DNA of 64,000 bases from DYRG01 sp041161065 (GTDB taxonomy: Bacteria > Pseudomonadota > Gammaproteobacteria > Beggiatoales > Beggiatoaceae), in assembly GCA_041161065.1 (NCBI GenBank), contig JBEAVE010000013.1:1-64000 (forward strand), written 5' to 3'. The translations under genes and the position numbers were made by a program. The notes under the pieces were generated by a model. The model searched no databases, was not told the origin of the DNA, and saw nothing but the letters and a program-made list of their open reading frames with translations. Shown one piece after another: positions 36,032 to 45,046 of this stretch. Each line of letters begins with the position of its first letter. Positions within the stretch are counted from its first letter, which is position 1.

Positions 36032-36084
36032 ACAGCACGATCTCGAGTAAAATTTTAAGTAAATCAAGTAGTTATGTAATAGCC
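36028..36084 (-). pseudogene. Decayed duplicate of the rnc 3' end upstream of era
   Basis: On the minus strand this stretch aligns with the last codons of rnc: CTTGATTTA then, after a short gap, CGAGATCGTGCTGTATGA, coding RDRAV-stop, against RDRAA-stop in intact rnc. The stop overlaps the era ATG as ATGA, exactly as at the intact rnc end. A frame shift within the A/T run shows decay. Together with the era fragment at 37072-37104 it makes two diverged copies of the rnc/era junction. Confidence 0.7.
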
Positions 36085-36183
36085 ACCGATAAGTTTTGGA
36101 TATAAGTTGCTTATTCCAAATATAAGTTAGATCATATCACAATTTTATAAAAGAAAATAAAATCATAGAGTTAAAAAAATTGC

Positions 36184-36211
36184 TTGACACCAAAATTATC
36201 TTATATAGAAT
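36184..36211 (+). promoter_or_regulatory. Promoter of the toxin-antitoxin operon
   Basis: A consensus TTGACA (36184-36189), a 16-base spacer and TAGAAT (36206-36211) lie 46 bases before the antitoxin start. Confidence 0.65.
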
Positions 36212-36218
36212 AAGAAGC

Positions 36219-36238
36219 ACTTGTTATTTTTGACAAGT
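36219..36238 (+). promoter_or_regulatory. Candidate autoregulatory operator of the toxin-antitoxin operon
   Basis: ACTTGT (36219-36224) and ACAAGT (36233-36238) form a perfect inverted repeat with an 8-base centre just after the -10 box, a usual place for antitoxin binding. The AGGAG ribosome site follows at about 36244. Confidence 0.5.
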
Positions 36239-36256
36239 ACTTATAGGAGATAAACC

Positions 36257-36688
36257 ATGAATACTCACAAAATTCCTAAAACTTCAAATCGGATAGGATA
36301 TATCCCTTTGAATATAACAAATAAATTGAAAAACTACATTCACGCATATTTCGATCAAAACCCCAAAGGAGAAGACGTGACATTGGAAGTTTTTAAACAA
36401 CTCGGAGGACTTCAAGGAATTGAAGCATTAGCCCAGCAATTCAATAAAACAACCGCCGCAATTAAGCAAGATATTGGATTAGCGATTTCTATCATTGGTA
36501 AAGAACTCTATCCCGATAGTTTTGAATCTATTGGCTCAAGAAAAACGCCTATCCACGCTAAAGATAGCGGAATACATAATTATACGAAACATCGCTTAAA
36601 AAAAAAGCCAACCATTGATTTGATCTTTGGTTGTATTAAATCTAAAGAAGACGGTGTAGCGTATCAAAACAAAATGAGGGAAGAATAA
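36257..36688 (+). CDS. Putative antitoxin of a PIN-toxin module
   Basis: A 143-residue basic protein that I do not recognise by family. It has a predicted helical core (KLKNYIHAYFDQNPKGEDVTLEVFKQLGGLQGIEALAQQFN, given in pieces: residues about 25-65) and a segment TTAAIKQDIGLAISIIG that resembles a helix-turn-helix. Its C-terminus is Lys-rich. The antitoxin role is inferred from position: it precedes a PIN-domain toxin, the stop and the toxin ATG overlap as TAATG, and an operator-like repeat sits at its promoter. It is not an obvious VapB of the AbrB, RHH or Phd type. Confidence 0.6.
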   Translation: MNTHKIPKTSNRIGYIPLNITNKLKNYIHAYFDQNPKGEDVTLEVFKQLGGLQGIEALAQQFNKTTAAIKQDIGLAISIIGKELYPDSFESIGSRKTPIHAKDSGIHNYTKHRLKKKPTIDLIFGCIKSKEDGVAYQNKMREE

Positions 36689-37068
36689 TGCGCTACATTG
36701 TCGATACCAATGTTTGGATTTATTTATTTGAAGGGCGACAAGAACTACTGGCATTAAAAAATGATATTGCTAATCAAATAATCATTCCTGTTTTAACGCC
36801 AGTCGTTTTTGCAGAAGTGCTGGGTTGGGAACAAATTAATGAGGAAAAAGAACAGGATATTAGAGGATACTTTGCATCTTTAGAAATGCTCCCAATAAAT
36901 CATAATCATTGGGAACAAATTATTACATGGCGAAAACAGGGGATTAAGAAAAAAATGCCAGATTTATTAATTGCGGCTAATGCAAAAATCGCGGATTATC
37001 CGATTTTAACGCGCAATACAAGCGATTTCTCACCATTAGCAATTGGTTTAAAAAACCCATTTGAATAA
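36688..37068 (+). CDS. PIN-domain (VapC-like) ribonuclease toxin
   Basis: A 126-residue PIN domain. Acidic metal-site residues Asp6 (IVDTNVW), Glu43 (FAEVLG), Asp92 (KMPDLLIAA) and Asp113 (TRNTSDF) are all in place. VapC toxins cut tRNA or rRNA and are neutralised by the upstream gene product. Translation is coupled to the antitoxin (TAATG). The gene stops three bases before a fragment of era, so the module fills the rnc/era junction. Confidence 0.88.
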   Translation: MRYIVDTNVWIYLFEGRQELLALKNDIANQIIIPVLTPVVFAEVLGWEQINEEKEQDIRGYFASLEMLPINHNHWEQIITWRKQGIKKKMPDLLIAANAKIADYPILTRNTSDFSPLAIGLKNPFE

Positions 37069-37071
37069 ATT

Positions 37072-37104
37072 GACGAGGGCAATATAACCGGCTTGGGTGT
37101 TCAT
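37072..37104 (-). pseudogene. Eleven-codon era 5' fragment at the end of rnc
   Basis: On the minus strand the ATG at 37104 overlaps the rnc stop (ATGA) and reads MNTQAGYIALV, the Era N-terminus, then breaks off where GRPNVGKS should follow. It marks the original position of era directly after rnc. The intact era begins MNTQSGYIAII about 1 kb away and differs at many third positions, so the two are not a recent exact duplication. Confidence 0.8.
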
Positions 37105-37805
37105 GCTGCTCGATCTCTGGGTGAATTTTTTTGTAATAAATCAAGTGCTTGTGCAGCAGCGGCTTGTTCGGCGTGACGGCGACTGTTTCCCTCACCGTAA
37201 GTGGGTGTATCCAAACCTGCCACGCGACATTCGATAGAAAAATGTTGTTCATGGGGGTTGCCGACGACTTCCAAAACACGATAAGACGGTAAGTCTAAAC
37301 GGCGCGCTTGCAAATATTCCTGCAAACGGGTTTTGGCATCTTTGGATTCGTTGAGGGTTAATTTTTGGAAACGCTCATCATACAATCGGGTAAGTAATTG
37401 TTTAACCGGATTAATATTGCTATTGGCATCTAAATAAACCGCGCCGATAATGGCTTCGAGGGCATCGGCTAAAATGGAGGCGCGTCGCCAGCCACCGCTT
37501 TTGAGTTCGCCGCCGCCCAATCGCAATTCAGAGCCTAATTGTAGTTGTGTGGCGATGCCTGCGAGGGTTTCTTCTTTGACCAAATCCGCGCGCAAACGGG
37601 TGAGTTGTCCTTCGTTGGCGGCGGGGAAACGTGCAAAGAGCAAATCTGCCATGACGTAGCTTAAAATGGCATCACCGAGAAACTCTAAACGCTCATTATT
37701 TGGCGTGCCTGCGCTGCGGTGGGTTAAAGCTACCGTTAATAACGCGGTGTTATTGAAACGGTAGCCCAAAACTTGACTTAAACGAGAGAAACTATCTGAT
37801 TTCAA
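37101..37805 (-). CDS. rnc: Ribonuclease III
   Basis: Double-strand RNA endonuclease for rRNA processing. Catalytic signature NERLEFLGDAIL, DALEAIIGAVYLD, and a C-terminal double-stranded RNA-binding domain (DAKTRLQEYLQAR, YGEGNSRRHAEQAAAAQALD). The 234-residue length is usual. The start overlaps the DUF4845 gene by 4 bases. The stop overlaps the orphan era start at 37104, preserving the ancestral coupled rnc-era arrangement. Confidence 0.96.
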   Translation of the reverse strand: MKSDSFSRLSQVLGYRFNNTALLTVALTHRSAGTPNNERLEFLGDAILSYVMADLLFARFPAANEGQLTRLRADLVKEETLAGIATQLQLGSELRLGGGELKSGGWRRASILADALEAIIGAVYLDANSNINPVKQLLTRLYDERFQKLTLNESKDAKTRLQEYLQARRLDLPSYRVLEVVGNPHEQHFSIECRVAGLDTPTYGEGNSRRHAEQAAAAQALDLLQKNSPRDRAA

Positions 37806-38176
37806 AGTTGTACTTCTTGCTGAAATTTAACGGTCACATAAATATTTTTGAAAATCGGGGCTTCGCGAAAATAATCAATGACCACGAAACGACTATCAGA
37901 AACCTGTTTGAATTGGAAATGATCTTTGAAATTATTGGCATCGATAGTGCGCACGTCGCCAATTTTGTAGAGAAAATCCAATAACCGAAGTTTAATGTCA
38001 TCTTTGCTCATATTTCTCGCGTCGGGTAACCCCTTGAGTTGATTGACAGATCGCACCACGCCATTATATTCGTTATACATCGGAATCACTTTCAGACCGA
38101 TCAACACAAAAAATCCGCCCGACACCAATAACATCAACCAAATCATCATGCCTGCGCCACGTTGTGAGTGTTTCAT
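37802..38176 (-). CDS. DUF4845 family membrane protein
   Basis: A 124-residue protein with one N-terminal membrane helix (GMMIWLMLLVSGGFFVLIGLKV) and the pilin-like KHSQRGAG opening, then a small soluble domain (LPDARNMSKDDIKLRLLDFLYKIGDV). This family typically sits between lepB and rnc in gammaproteobacteria. Function unknown. Confidence 0.82.
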   Translation of the reverse strand: MKHSQRGAGMMIWLMLLVSGGFFVLIGLKVIPMYNEYNGVVRSVNQLKGLPDARNMSKDDIKLRLLDFLYKIGDVRTIDANNFKDHFQFKQVSDSRFVVIDYFREAPIFKNIYVTVKFQQEVQL

Positions 38177-38194
38177 AATACATATCCTCTTGAG

Positions 38195-39103
38195 TTATTT
38201 AAGAATTGTGCCCAATCGCGTCCAATCGATGCCGACGTGCGCCCAATCCCAGTTCATCCAAATGAAAAAAGCCCGTCCCACTAAATTTTCTTCGGGCACC
38301 ATGCCCCAATAACGGCTATCGCGGCTATTATCGCGGTTATCGCCCAACACAAAATACTGACCCTTTGGCACGCGCTCGATGTGTAACATACCCACCCGCG
38401 CGGGGGAATCCGCTGGCAGCATACGTTGTTGATCGGGCGACCAATAATACCCTGAAATGCGGGGTTGTCCGGGACCTGTGAGGATTTCGTGGCTAACATT
38501 GGGCGGCAATTGCTCGACAAATTTCTCCGCGCCGCTAAACCCGCTGCCTTGCCCCACCCCCTTGTAGACACCTTGACTTTCACGAAAAACCGGCTCGCCG
38601 TTCACGTACAGCATTCGGGTCAAATAATTATATTCAATTTTATCCCCCGGCAAACCAATAATTCGTTTAATGTACGGGATTTTGGGGTCTTGCGGATAAC
38701 GAAACACCACAATATCGCCGCGTTTAGGTTCGCTGATGTCAAAAAACTTCCAATTCAACACCGGCAATCGCAATCCATATTCGTATTTGCTCACCAAAAT
38801 GAAATCGCCAATTAACAGCGTTGGCATCATCGATCCCGATGGAATTCTGAAAGGTTCAACAATAAACGATCTTAAAACCAACACAATTAAGAAAACAGGA
38901 AATAAAGATCGCCCAAAATCCACCCAACTAGGCACTTCTTCAATTTTAGAAAGTTGCTCGGCGGGCGCATTGTTTGGCAAACCCGATAACAAACGTCTTC
39001 TTTTGGGTGCGAGTTTGATTTGATCATACGCCCACGCTAATCCTGTTAAACTCGTTAAAATGACTAAAATTAACGCTAAATCTGTCAATTTCGACCAATC
39101 CAT
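38195..39103 (-). CDS. lepB: Signal peptidase I
   Basis: Removes signal peptides from exported proteins at the periplasmic face. Two N-terminal membrane segments (about 6-25 and 66-82), nucleophile Ser91 in IPSGSMMPTL, general base Lys146 in YIKRIIGLPGD, and GDNRDNSRDSRYWG near the C-terminus. Length 302 residues. The start overlaps the lepA stop as TAATG. Confidence 0.96.
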   Translation of the reverse strand: MDWSKLTDLALILVILTSLTGLAWAYDQIKLAPKRRRLLSGLPNNAPAEQLSKIEEVPSWVDFGRSLFPVFLIVLVLRSFIVEPFRIPSGSMMPTLLIGDFILVSKYEYGLRLPVLNWKFFDISEPKRGDIVVFRYPQDPKIPYIKRIIGLPGDKIEYNYLTRMLYVNGEPVFRESQGVYKGVGQGSGFSGAEKFVEQLPPNVSHEILTGPGQPRISGYYWSPDQQRMLPADSPARVGMLHIERVPKGQYFVLGDNRDNSRDSRYWGMVPEENLVGRAFFIWMNWDWAHVGIDWTRLGTILK

Positions 39104-40902
39104 TATTTATCACCTTTTCCTGTGCGTAAAATCGCCAAAAACGCATCTTGGGGAATGTTCACCGACCCAATTTGTTTCATTCTTTTTTTACCCTCTTTTT
39201 GTTTCTCTAAAAGTTTCTTTTTTCGCGTAATATCGCCGCCGTAACATTTCGCTAACACGTTCTTTCGCATGGCTTTTACGGTTTGTCGAGCGATGATATT
39301 TCCACCGATTGCCGCTTGAATGGCGACATCAAACATTTGTCGAGGAATGACTTCTTGCATTCTCTCGGCGAGTTCTCGACCTCTGCTCATGCTTTGTGCT
39401 CGATGAACAATCACCGATAACGCATCGACTTTATCCCCATTAATTAAAATATCTAATTTCACCAAATCCGCAGGTTGAAAACGCACAAATTGATAATCCA
39501 TCGACGCATAACCCCGACTTACCGATTTCAAACGATCAAAGAAATCCAACACCATTTCACTCATCGGCATTTCATAATCTAACGAAATTTGCGTGCCCGC
39601 GTAATGTAATTTCTTTTGAACGCCGCGTTTTTCTTCACATAATTTGATCACATTTCCTAAATAATCGGGCGGCAATAACAAACGCGCTTCAATAATCGGT
39701 TCTCTAATTTCTGCAATGTGATTGACGGGAGGAAGTTTCGCGGGATTATCCACCATTAAAACTTCACCACTATTTGTTTCAACTTCATAAATAACCGTCG
39801 GCGCGGTGGTAATCAAATCTAATTGATATTCTCTTTCTAAGCGTTCTTGGACAATTTCCATGTGCAACATACCCAAAAAACCACAACGAAATCCGAAACC
39901 TAGCGCGCTTGAGGTTTCTGGTTCGTAATACAACGCCGCGTCATTCAAACGCAATTTTCCTAACGCTTCACGAAATGCTTCATAATCATTCGCATCAATC
40001 GGATACATTCCCGCAAACACGCGCGGTTTAATGGCTTGAAACCCGGGCAACGGTTGATCCGCCGGTTTATCAACGCCCGTTAAAGTATCCCCGACCGGCG
40101 CGCCATTAATATCCTTAATGCCCGCAATCACAAACCCAACTTCGCCCGCTGTTAATTTTTGGGTGTGCGTCATTTTGGGGGTAAAAACGCCAACCTTATC
40201 AACCTGTTCCTTGCGTCCGGTCGACATAATTTGGATTTTTTGATTGATATTGATTTCGCCATTCACCACGCGAACCAGAGAAACTACGCCCAAATAATTA
40301 TCAAACCACGAATCGATAATTAACGCTTGCAAAGGTGCATTGGGATCGCCTTCGGGTGGCGGAATTCGAGCGATCAGTTGTTCTAATAAGTCATTGATTC
40401 CTATGCCGGTTTTTGCGCTAACTTTTAAAGCATCGTGCGCTTCGATGCCAATAACATCTTCAATTTCTTGACAAACTCGATCAGGTTCAGCGGAAGGCAA
40501 ATCGATTTTATTTAAAACGGGAACAACTTCTAAGCCTTGATCGAGCGCGGTGTAACAATTCGCAACGCTTTGTGCTTCAACGCCTTGCGCGGCATCGACG
40601 ACCAATAATGCGCCTTCACACGCGGCTAAAGATCGCGACACTTCATAAGAAAAATCCACGTGTCCGGGGGTATCAATAAGGTTTAAGTGATAGATGATGC
40701 CGTCTTTGGCTTGGTAACGTAAAGTGACGCTTTGTGCTTTGATGGTGATGCCGCGTTCACGTTCAATATCCATCGAATCAAGGACTTGTTCGGACATTTC
40801 GCGGTCGGTTAAACCGCCACAAAGTTGGATAAATCGGTCAGCGAGTGTGGATTTGCCGTGATCGATATGTGCGATGATGGAAAAATTGCGGATATGCTTC
40901 AT
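39103..40902 (-). CDS. lepA: Elongation factor 4 (LepA)
   Basis: Ribosomal back-translocase/assembly GTPase. AHIDHGKST P-loop, RERGITIKAQ, DTPGHVDF and NKIDLP motifs, followed by EF-G-like domains II, III and V and the LepA-specific C-terminal domain (QAAIGGNIIARQTVKAMRKNV, CYGGDITRKKKLL). Exactly 599 residues, as expected. First gene of the lepA-lepB-DUF4845-rnc run; an 87-base gap separates it from relA. Confidence 0.97.
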   Translation of the reverse strand: MKHIRNFSIIAHIDHGKSTLADRFIQLCGGLTDREMSEQVLDSMDIERERGITIKAQSVTLRYQAKDGIIYHLNLIDTPGHVDFSYEVSRSLAACEGALLVVDAAQGVEAQSVANCYTALDQGLEVVPVLNKIDLPSAEPDRVCQEIEDVIGIEAHDALKVSAKTGIGINDLLEQLIARIPPPEGDPNAPLQALIIDSWFDNYLGVVSLVRVVNGEININQKIQIMSTGRKEQVDKVGVFTPKMTHTQKLTAGEVGFVIAGIKDINGAPVGDTLTGVDKPADQPLPGFQAIKPRVFAGMYPIDANDYEAFREALGKLRLNDAALYYEPETSSALGFGFRCGFLGMLHMEIVQERLEREYQLDLITTAPTVIYEVETNSGEVLMVDNPAKLPPVNHIAEIREPIIEARLLLPPDYLGNVIKLCEEKRGVQKKLHYAGTQISLDYEMPMSEMVLDFFDRLKSVSRGYASMDYQFVRFQPADLVKLDILINGDKVDALSVIVHRAQSMSRGRELAERMQEVIPRQMFDVAIQAAIGGNIIARQTVKAMRKNVLAKCYGGDITRKKKLLEKQKEGKKRMKQIGSVNIPQDAFLAILRTGKGDK

Positions 40903-40989
40903 GAAAACTCGGCGTTAAGTGCAGGAGACAATTAGAACACGCTATTCTAACGCATTTTAACGTTTTCTAAAACATCAAATGCACATTCA

Positions 40990-43119
40990 TTAAGCCGCTT
41001 TCACCCGCGATGCTTCAATAACATCGGGAAGTTCCTCTAAACGATGTAATAACACACTTAATTGTTCTGCATGGTTCACTTCTACCCGAATAATGATTTT
41101 AACTAATGCCTGTTGTTTATCGTAATTTGTTCGATGAGCGGTCATGCGTAATTTACATTCTGAAACCACCTGTGCAACCTGCGATAAAATGTCCGCTTTC
41201 TCATCACATAATAGAGCAATATCGACGGGATAAACGGTCTTTTCATTTTGCTGCCATTCCACTGAAATCAAACGCTGTTGTTCTTGAAATTCCCAACGCT
41301 TAACATAATTACAATCTTCACGATGTATAGAAATCCCTTTTCCTTTCGTAATGAAACCCCTAATCAAATCACCCGGAACTGGATTACAACAACGTGCTGT
41401 ATGTGTTAATAAACCCTCAATTCCAAAACTAGAAATCCCACCTTTTCCTGCATTTTGATGACTTTGGCGGGGTTTAACCGTCGGTAACAAAGGAGGAAAT
41501 AACCATTCTCTAATCGCAAAAGCAATTTTATCAGGTGTAATATTTCCTTTACCAATTTCGCCACATAAATATTCGGAGTTCTTACATTGCAAACGTGTCG
41601 CTAATTCTTCCCAGTTAATTTCTTTTACATTCAAACGCCGTAATTCACGTTCTAATAACGTTCTTCCTTCAGAAATATGTTGTGTTAATGCTTGCTTTTG
41701 TAACCACAATCGAATCTTTTGTTTTGCACTCTGGGTTTGTACATAATGTAATTGCGCGTTCAACCAGTCTCGACTTGGACGTTCTTCTTTAACCGTTAAA
41801 ATCTCAACTTCATCACCATTCTTCAAACGAGTATTCAAAGGAACAATTCGCTGATTGATTTTTGCACCTCGACAACGATGTCCTAAGTTTGTATGAATAT
41901 GATAAGCAAAATCTAAAGGGGTAGAACCATTAGAAAGTTGCAATACTTTTCCTTTGGGTGTTAAAACATAAATGACCGTTTCATCGGGTAATTCTAGGGT
42001 TTGTTCACCATTAAGAAACTCGCGTAAGTTAGAAATCTTTTTTTCTAAATGAAAATCGGGTTTCACGCCCTCTTTATAACGCCAATGTGATGCGTCACCT
42101 GATTCTGCTAAACGGTGCATTTCAAATGTGCGGATTTGTACTTCAAATTTCTTATCTTCTGGTCCAATAACAGCGGTGTGCAAAGATTGATAACCATTGG
42201 GTTTAGGCGCAGCAATGTAATCATCAAATTCAGACGGCAAAGGCTCCCATAAACTATGCACTAAACCTAATACGCTATAACATTCATTTAACGAGTTCAC
42301 CATAACTCTCACCGCTAGTGCATCAAAAATCCTTGAAATATCTAGTTTTTTCTTTTGCATCTTTCGCCAAATGCTATAAATATGCTTAGGTCTTCCACTC
42401 ACATTTCCTTGAATCTGATTGATTTGTAATTTATGAGATAAGGTTTGCATAATATGTTGCAAATAGGCTTCTCTTTCTACTCGCCGATGCTCTAAAGATT
42501 TTGCAATCGTGGTATAAATCTCTGGTTCTAAAGTACGCAAAGATAAATCCTCTAATTCCCATTTCAACCGTCCAATTCCTAAACGGTTTGCCAACGGTGC
42601 AAAAATTTCTAAGGTTTCTTTCGCAAAATGCTGTTGATAATCTAAAGGAAAAGATCGAATTCGCCGCATTTCAATAAGGCGTTCCGCTAATTTAATTAAA
42701 ATAGTGCGCGGATCGTTGAGCATCGATAACAACATTTTGCGCATATTTTCAAGATTCTGAGCGGGAGAAACTTTATTATCTGTTAAAATCGGCAAATCGT
42801 GTAAAATAACCATTTTTTGCATTGCAATAACTAAATCCGTTGCAATATCTCCACACATTTGACGAATTTCTTTTTCAAATAGCGTTTCATCAAACCAACG
42901 ATAAAGCATCGCTGCAATCAAAGTCGGCACATTTGCTTGGAGTTCTTCTAATAAACTGATTAAACTACAGGCATCATCTAATTGGGTTTCAGTTGCTCGT
43001 TGATTCAACCAATAACAGGCTTTCGTTAAAATCAGACATTCTTCTAGCGATTTGTTTTGACATAATTGCGTTAATTTTGTCGATAAATCTAAGGAAGTTT
43101 GTGAAACTGTGCTAACCAT
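40990..43119 (-). CDS. relA: (p)ppGpp synthetase RelA
   Basis: Long RSH protein of 709 residues. The N-terminal hydrolase-like domain lacks the His-Asp motif (sequence reads ILHDLPILTDN and LAERLIEMRRI where SpoT has HDVVEDT and LADRLHNMRT), so it should only synthesise (p)ppGpp. The synthetase region RPKHIYSIWRKM, DYIAAPKPNGYQSLHTAV and FEVQIRT is intact, followed by TGS (VLTPKGKVLQL), the zinc-finger-like CCNPVPGD region and a C-terminal ACT domain. The start overlaps pepP by 8 bases. A SpoT-type hydrolase must exist elsewhere. Confidence 0.92.
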   Translation of the reverse strand: MVSTVSQTSLDLSTKLTQLCQNKSLEECLILTKACYWLNQRATETQLDDACSLISLLEELQANVPTLIAAMLYRWFDETLFEKEIRQMCGDIATDLVIAMQKMVILHDLPILTDNKVSPAQNLENMRKMLLSMLNDPRTILIKLAERLIEMRRIRSFPLDYQQHFAKETLEIFAPLANRLGIGRLKWELEDLSLRTLEPEIYTTIAKSLEHRRVEREAYLQHIMQTLSHKLQINQIQGNVSGRPKHIYSIWRKMQKKKLDISRIFDALAVRVMVNSLNECYSVLGLVHSLWEPLPSEFDDYIAAPKPNGYQSLHTAVIGPEDKKFEVQIRTFEMHRLAESGDASHWRYKEGVKPDFHLEKKISNLREFLNGEQTLELPDETVIYVLTPKGKVLQLSNGSTPLDFAYHIHTNLGHRCRGAKINQRIVPLNTRLKNGDEVEILTVKEERPSRDWLNAQLHYVQTQSAKQKIRLWLQKQALTQHISEGRTLLERELRRLNVKEINWEELATRLQCKNSEYLCGEIGKGNITPDKIAFAIREWLFPPLLPTVKPRQSHQNAGKGGISSFGIEGLLTHTARCCNPVPGDLIRGFITKGKGISIHREDCNYVKRWEFQEQQRLISVEWQQNEKTVYPVDIALLCDEKADILSQVAQVVSECKLRMTAHRTNYDKQQALVKIIIRVEVNHAEQLSVLLHRLEELPDVIEASRVKAA

Positions 43120-44434
43120 AATGCTCTATATCGTCCACTGTTTTTGGAATAGCTGAAGTTAAAATATCATGCCCATTATTTGTTACTAAAACATTATCTT
43201 CAATTCTAATCCCTATTCCTCGCCATTTTTCAGGAATATCAGGTTGATTTTTGGCGGGTTTGATTTGAGGAGAAACGTAGATACCGGGTTCGACAGTTAA
43301 AACATTTCCTGTTTCTAGTTGCTTATGTTCTTTCCCAATCTTATAATCCCCAACATCATGCACATCAATTCCTAACCAATGTCCAATATTGTGCATATAA
43401 AATGGTTTGTAGGCTTTTTGTTCAATTAAATCATCGACATGACCCCGTAATAAGCCGAGTTCTTTTAAGCCTTCTGTAATCGTTTTAATTGCCGTTTTTT
43501 GCAATATATCATAAGGCACTTGGGGTTTGATTTGTTCAATTACATTCAATTGTATTTGTAATACTAATTCATAGAGCAATTTTTGTTCAGTTGAAAACTT
43601 TTTATTGATAGGAAAAGTGCGTGTCACATCAGCGTTGTAATATTGGAACGCACACCCAGCATCAATTAACAATAAATCGCCATTTTTCATTTGATAGTTG
43701 TTATCAGTGTAATGTAAAACGCAGGCATTTTCTCCGGCGGCAACAATGCTTGGATAAGCCCACCCGTCTGCACCATATTGGCGAAAGGTATTTTCTATTT
43801 CTGCTTGCACTTGATATTCAAAACAACCTGCTTGAGCAATTGTTCGGGCTTTTTGATGGGCTAATGCGGTAATTTCTACGGCTTTTTTCATTGTTTCAAT
43901 TTCTAACGGTCTTTTAATTTGCCGCATAGAATGTAAGATTTGAGACAAATCGATAATGCTTTGTGGTGCAAACCCCGTTCTCGACCGTTTTGCTAAAATT
44001 TTACGCCACAATTCTAAAATCAGTTGATTAAACTTTTCATCGCGTCCAAAATGATAAAAAATATGCTGAGTTTTTTCAATGTAATTGGGAATAATTTTCT
44101 CAAATTTTTCGATAGAAAATGCTTTATTTGCACCCAATATTTTCTCAACACCTTCCATACCTAATCTTCGACCAACCCATTGCTCTTTCTCTAAATCACG
44201 CGGTTCGACAAATAAAATAAATTTGTGATTTCGTTGGCTAGGAAGAAATACCGCCACTGCATTAGGTTCATTTAATCCTGTCAAATAAAAGAAATCACTA
44301 TCTTGACGATAAGGATATTCTACGTCATTATGCGCAATTGCAATCGGTGCACTGCGCAAAATAGCAATGTTGTTTTTACCAATAGCTTGCATAAATTGTT
44401 GTCGTCTAAAACGATATTCTTCTTGAGTAATCAT
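43112..44434 (-). CDS. pepP: Xaa-Pro aminopeptidase
   Basis: Metallopeptidase of family M24B removing N-terminal residues before proline. N-terminal creatinase-like domain (NDVEYPYRQDSDFFYLTGLNEP) and the pita-bread catalytic domain with metal ligands in LLIDAGC, NADVTRTFP, GHWLGIDVHD, TVEPGIY and IRIEDNVLV. Length 440 residues. Divergent from the cytochrome c gene, with only 15 bases between starts. Confidence 0.94.
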   Translation of the reverse strand: MITQEEYRFRRQQFMQAIGKNNIAILRSAPIAIAHNDVEYPYRQDSDFFYLTGLNEPNAVAVFLPSQRNHKFILFVEPRDLEKEQWVGRRLGMEGVEKILGANKAFSIEKFEKIIPNYIEKTQHIFYHFGRDEKFNQLILELWRKILAKRSRTGFAPQSIIDLSQILHSMRQIKRPLEIETMKKAVEITALAHQKARTIAQAGCFEYQVQAEIENTFRQYGADGWAYPSIVAAGENACVLHYTDNNYQMKNGDLLLIDAGCAFQYYNADVTRTFPINKKFSTEQKLLYELVLQIQLNVIEQIKPQVPYDILQKTAIKTITEGLKELGLLRGHVDDLIEQKAYKPFYMHNIGHWLGIDVHDVGDYKIGKEHKQLETGNVLTVEPGIYVSPQIKPAKNQPDIPEKWRGIGIRIEDNVLVTNNGHDILTSAIPKTVDDIEHYG

Positions 44435-44449
44435 GGGATTAAAAATAAT

Positions 44450-44758
44450 ATGAAATGGATTGGATTAAGTTTAATGATAATCTTTCAAAACATTTTTGCA
44501 ACGGAAGTTTCTCCAAACCGTCAAATGGAATTGAAAGGTTTAATTGAGCATGTTTGTAGTGCTTGTCATGGTAAGGATTTAAGCGGTGGACAATGTCCTC
44601 CTTTAACGCCAAAAGCACTCAAAAACAAATCAGATAATATGTTGATACAAACAATTTTGCAAGGGCGAAATAATACCGCAATGTCTGCTTGGAAAGATTT
44701 ATTGACTGAAATGGAAGTAAAATGGCTTGTTCAAATCCTTAAAAATCCCCCAAAATAA
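44450..44758 (+). CDS. Small periplasmic monoheme cytochrome c (c55X-like)
   Basis: A 102-residue protein with a signal peptide (MKWIGLSLMIIFQNIFA) and one heme site CSACH. The C-terminal GRNNTAMSAWKDLLTEMEVKWLVQ, with the presumed axial Met in TAM, resembles cytochrome c55X/NirC proteins encoded with cd1 nitrite reductase. No nir gene is nearby, so the role as an electron carrier is inferred. ATG at 44450; the longer upstream frame overlaps pepP and has no signal. Confidence 0.8.
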   Translation: MKWIGLSLMIIFQNIFATEVSPNRQMELKGLIEHVCSACHGKDLSGGQCPPLTPKALKNKSDNMLIQTILQGRNNTAMSAWKDLLTEMEVKWLVQILKNPPK

Positions 44759-45046
44759 CTCCTTTTTGAATGAAATTTTCCTTGATTTTTGTTGAACTAC
44801 AAAAACCGGCAGCTTCTTTCTAGTATTACCCCAAAAAAGGTTTCAAAGTGGGGATTTTTAGTTGGTAAAGGCGGCAAGCAAACTTACGCGTTCAAAACGG
44901 GCGGTAATGAAAGTTTTGAAAATCAAGGGGATCGCCCATCAATATTAACGATCAGGATTGTCATCGTTCTCAATACGGAGTCGATAAACTTGCATAAAAG
45001 GGCGTGTTTGAATTAAACTAGGCGGTTTAGCGAGTTAGGAGTTATT
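44759..45046. other. Gene-free stretch before rpmB
   Basis: The longest intergenic segment (288 bases). It holds a weak terminator hairpin for the cytochrome gene and must contain the rpmB promoter, which I could not place convincingly. Short frames in it resemble no protein I know. Confidence 0.6.
44829..44859 (+). terminator. Weak terminator after the cytochrome c gene
   Basis: CCCCA (44829-44833) pairs with TGGGG (44849-44853), followed by ATTTTTA. Confidence 0.4.

Noticed and set aside
44789..45016. 75-residue frame before rpmB
   Set aside because: No ribosome site or recognisable family; overlaps a hairpin.
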